Shown in pieces: positions 16,583-18,928 of a stretch of 18,928 nt of DNA. A program made the translations under genes and the position numbers. Location of the stretch: the NCBI GenBank assembly GCA_002284615.2, contig MU069646.1:1-18928 (forward strand), written 5' to 3'. Source of the stretch: Dunaliella salina (lineage: Eukaryota; Chlorophyta; Chlorophyceae; Chlamydomonadales; Dunaliellaceae). Each line of letters opens with the position of its first letter. Positions within the stretch are counted from its first letter, which is position 1. A model generated the notes under the pieces. The model did not search any database, was not told the origin of the DNA, and saw nothing but the letters and a program-made list of their open reading frames with translations.

Positions 16583-17130
16583 ATCAATCAGTTGTTGTGC
16601 AGGACGCTTACCATCAAGCGCTTTCAGACTCTGCATGACTGTGTTGGATTTCTGGGCAAGCAATTCGGACCTGGCTTTGCCTGTGCATTCTTGCAATGCC
16701 CATTGACTCAGCACAATGGGCTACTTTGAGCGAGGACCTAGATTACCTCGTGGCCCTCCATTTTTGTGCTATGAGCAACCTACCTTCCACTGAGACTCGC
16801 ACATCTTTTTGGCAGTTGCTGCAAGCCGAGGGGACATTATGCCTCCCTGACTCTGTTTTCCCAGCAGCAGCCGCGCAACAGGCTGCACACATGAGTTCAG
16901 AGATCAGGCAGCTTCATCCTCATCCACATCTCAGTTTTATCCACATCTCAGTCGAACAATTGGAAACACAAGCGCTCCATGCAAGCATGCAGCCATTGAT
17001 GCAAGCTGCCAGGACGGACCATGAACAGGCATGGCTCCAGGAGGAAGCGCAGGAGAGGGATCAAGATGGTCATGCCTGCAAGAACATGTCCGGCACGTGT
17101 ATTTGTTTGCTCTTGCTTGCACCATTGTGA
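16583..17130 (+). CDS. Possible coding stretch, unknown product
   Basis: After CATTTTGCAG at 16582 one frame reads INQLLCRTLTIKRFQTLHD and then CVGFLGKQFGPGFACAF, and closes at 16727-16729. An overlapping frame from an ATG at 16696 runs 144 codons to 17130. It has a helical, Gln/Glu-rich part (SVEQLETQALHASMQPLMQA, then DHEQAWLQEEAQERDQ) that reads like real protein. The two frames are not in phase, so either splicing or an indel would be needed to join them. A TGTAA lies at about 17218. I recognise no family. It is a candidate exon of a small plus-strand gene, a degraded gene, or chance. Confidence 0.3.
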
Positions 17131-17635
17131 TGCAAGCCTGCTCTGGTCAAAGCAAGAGGGACATCACATGAGCATGCTCAAGGGCTGCAAACACTCCAAA
17201 GCTCACACAAACAGGAGTGTAAAATTATTTACCAAAAACAGCAGAGGCCTCCTGCACAGGGAAGAGCTCTAGGCTGGCTGAAGCTAGCCAGCTTGCGCTC
17301 CCCGTGCCCTCCATTCCCTATGGGTCCCCAACCCACTGAATGACGGCTAATGCTCCCTCATGCTCATAATTGCAGCCAAGCCATGCAAATTGTGTTAATG
17401 GCTGAACTGGCCTATCTGAATGTCAGTTGCTTGTGATCCAAGTAACACATTTCAGGACAGGGAATACGCCGATAGATTCAATGTCGTATATCATCAATGT
17501 TTTGGATTACAAATGAAAGGATTGCCGTCGCTGTAGGGGACAGTCAACATTGTATCTCAAGTAGTGGCCAGCCACTACCCACCTAGGATAGGATAGTAGT
17601 AGTCCCCTGCATTGGAGAGGTTTGGATCAGGATTC
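17131..17635. other. Upstream flank and 5' UTR of the TMEM19-like gene
   Basis: No gene is called here. The part up to 17635 should hold the promoter and 5' untranslated region of the plus-strand gene that follows. An in-frame TAG lies a short way upstream of its ATG. If the ceramide synthase first exon also lies nearby on the minus strand, the two genes would share a divergent promoter region. No clear TATA box is visible. Confidence 0.4.
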
Positions 17636-18691
17636 ATGCAATTGCTTGGGGCTCAAGGGGGCTCATTCTGTCGAGCGAACGCGACGCAACACTTGAGTTC
17701 GAGCTCTTCGGCCCTTGTTGCACCCCCTTGCCGGCGATTTCGTCAGCACCCGGAGCACAGCAGCAACGGTAGCATCAGTGTCTCCACGGGCGGGCAGTAC
17801 CCCCTGCTGTGCGGGAAAAGTTTTAGGCGTCTCCAAATCCAGCAAGGGGCTGCCTCTGACCCTGGTCCTGAAGAGAGCTCTTCAGCAGCTGGCTTCAGCC
17901 CCCAGGCAAGCCTCAGAAAATCCCCTGTGGACCAGGATCCCCTCAGTGTGACTGCCTTCAATTTTACAGGCCCCTCACCCGCGCACACATACAACCCTAG
18001 CAGCAGCACCAGTATCAGCTCACCAGGCGCTGCCAATGATAAACATGGAAGTGCAGGCAGCTCAGCATCCTCATTCTTAGCAGACAGCTATGAGGACAGC
18101 AGCAATACACAATCCTCGTCCACCCCCCCTCCGTCTCATTCACCCTTCACCCAATACCATAGCCCTCCGCAGCAGCGCAGCATGCCTCCTGCTTCTGCTT
18201 CGATGCCAGCTAATTCCCCGCCCTCCCCCTCCACCAACGGCAAAGATGCAGCGACACAACCACCTCAGCCTCCTGAACCCCCGCATCCCTCCCCTCACAC
18301 CCCCTCTTCCACCCATGCCTCAGGCAGCATGCCAGGGCGCCCTCACCAGGGGGACCAGCCCCAAGAAGTGGATGCTGCCATGGCCCGAGCACAGGCCACC
18401 CTCTCCCAGCTGGAGTCCTCCCTTGATGCCATACCCCACCTGCACAGCGCCAACATCTCAAGCAGCGAGCTACCCATGCCCCCCTTGAGCCGCACAAGCC
18501 CCTGGACGCGCGCTCTGGCCATCGCGCGCAACGTGGTCCTCATAGGAGGGGGGTGCATGGCGCTTATAGCCAGCCATGCCTTCGGCCTTGCTGTTCAGCT
18601 GCTGTCTGCAGTGGCAGGAGCGATGGGTGTCGCCTATTTTGGCCACAGACGGGGCTCCCTGTCAGCATCAGGCGCAGTGGTGGCCTTCATG
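17636..18691 (+). CDS. TMEM19/DUF92-like membrane protein, exon 1 (3' partial)
   Basis: The first ATG after an in-frame upstream stop is at 17636; the frame also opens at a TTG 24 bases earlier. The first exon gives about 352 residues. Residues 1-40 are rich in Ser, Ala and Arg with few acids (MQLLGAQGGSFCRANATQHL onward), as in chloroplast transit peptides. Residues about 75-250 are Ser/Pro/Gln-rich and probably disordered. A short helix (VDAAMARAQATLSQLESSLD) follows. Two hydrophobic segments then lead into RRGSLSASGAVVAFM at 338-352, which fits the start of the TMEM19/DUF92 domain (R/K-x-S-L-x-x-S-G-A). Relatives include the plastid phytyl-phosphate kinase VTE6 and plant PGR. A donor-like GTAGGT at 18692 falls inside the conserved block. 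The frame runs to a stop at 18758-18760, but residues after MVG do not resemble the family, so I infer splicing and continuation beyond the window. Reading through would give a truncated protein. Confidence 0.6.
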
Positions 18692-18894
18692 GTAGGTCCA
18701 TGCATGCTTGTGCAGGCTGCGAGAAAAAGTAGGCCTCCAGTCAAAACAACTGCCAGCTAGCCAGGGGGTGGAGGGGGGTGTACAGCATGCATGCCTGTAA
18801 AGCTTGTGCAAGAGCAGGAAGGTCTGCAGTCAAGATTGCAGGAGAAGGGGGGGAATTGGGTTGGAGTTGCGCATGAGCGTGCGCAGGTGTGTGT

Positions 18895-18896
<2 letters not shown>

Positions 18897-18928
<32 letters not shown>
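18897..18928 (+). repeat. (GT)16 microsatellite at window end
   Basis: A pure GT run reaches the last base of the window and is preceded by impure GTGTGTGTAC sequence. It probably continues beyond the edge. If the TMEM19-like gene is spliced at 18692, it lies in that gene's first intron. Confidence 0.95.

Noticed and set aside
18090..18558. Pro-rich and Arg-rich frames overlapping the TMEM19-like exon
   Set aside because: They are out-of-frame shadows of the Ser/Pro-rich region of the plus-strand gene.

Overview
This is eukaryotic nuclear DNA. It has spliced genes with GT-AG introns of several kilobases, microsatellites, many minisatellites and transposon remnants. The best guess is a repeat-rich green alga (Chlorophyta, perhaps a Dunaliella-like or other Chlamydomonadales genome). 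That rests on the RNase H plus restriction-like-endonuclease LINE, which resembles the Dualen/RandI elements known from Chlamydomonas, on mixed base composition with long repeat-laden introns, and on possible TGTAA polyadenylation signals. The assignment is inference and no species can be fixed. Layout from left to right: 1-620 is a G-rich minisatellite; 620-4400 holds no gene I recognise, with a cluster of GGTTGATTCAACC-type palindromes near 1.7 kb, a 52-bp AT run at 3875-3926 and all seven ambiguous bases between 783 and 1532. About 4407-6330 is retrotransposon territory: a 5'-truncated, frameshifted LINE on the minus strand (RNase H C-terminus, CCHC knuckle, PD-(D/E)XK nuclease), with copies of its 3'-end hairpin repeat facing it on the plus strand. 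The main gene is a ceramide synthase (LAG1/LASS family, TLC domain) on the minus strand. Three exons can be joined in phase: 14430-14585, 11884-12082 and 7277-7444, the last with the stop codon. Introns are about 2.3 kb and 4.4 kb and carry a possible hAT-type BED-finger fragment, a tRNA-like SINE candidate and several tandem repeats. The N-terminal exons of this gene were not found; they should lie upstream, between 14.6 and 17.6 kb, where there are degenerate tandem repeats, a 75-bp repeat array and one plausible but unrecognised plus-strand coding stretch (16.6-17.1 kb). At the right end, on the plus strand from an ATG at 17636, is the first exon of a probable TMEM19/DUF92-type membrane protein (the family of the plastid phytyl-phosphate kinase VTE6 and plant PGR), with a long Ser/Pro-rich N-terminal region; it appears to be cut by an intron at 18692 and by the window edge. 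The ceramide synthase and this gene are divergently oriented. I see no operon-like or defence-like multi-gene system. The most unusual signals are the LINE 3'-end hairpin, whose stem shows one compensatory base change between the two copies, and the heavy repeat load in the ceramide synthase introns.
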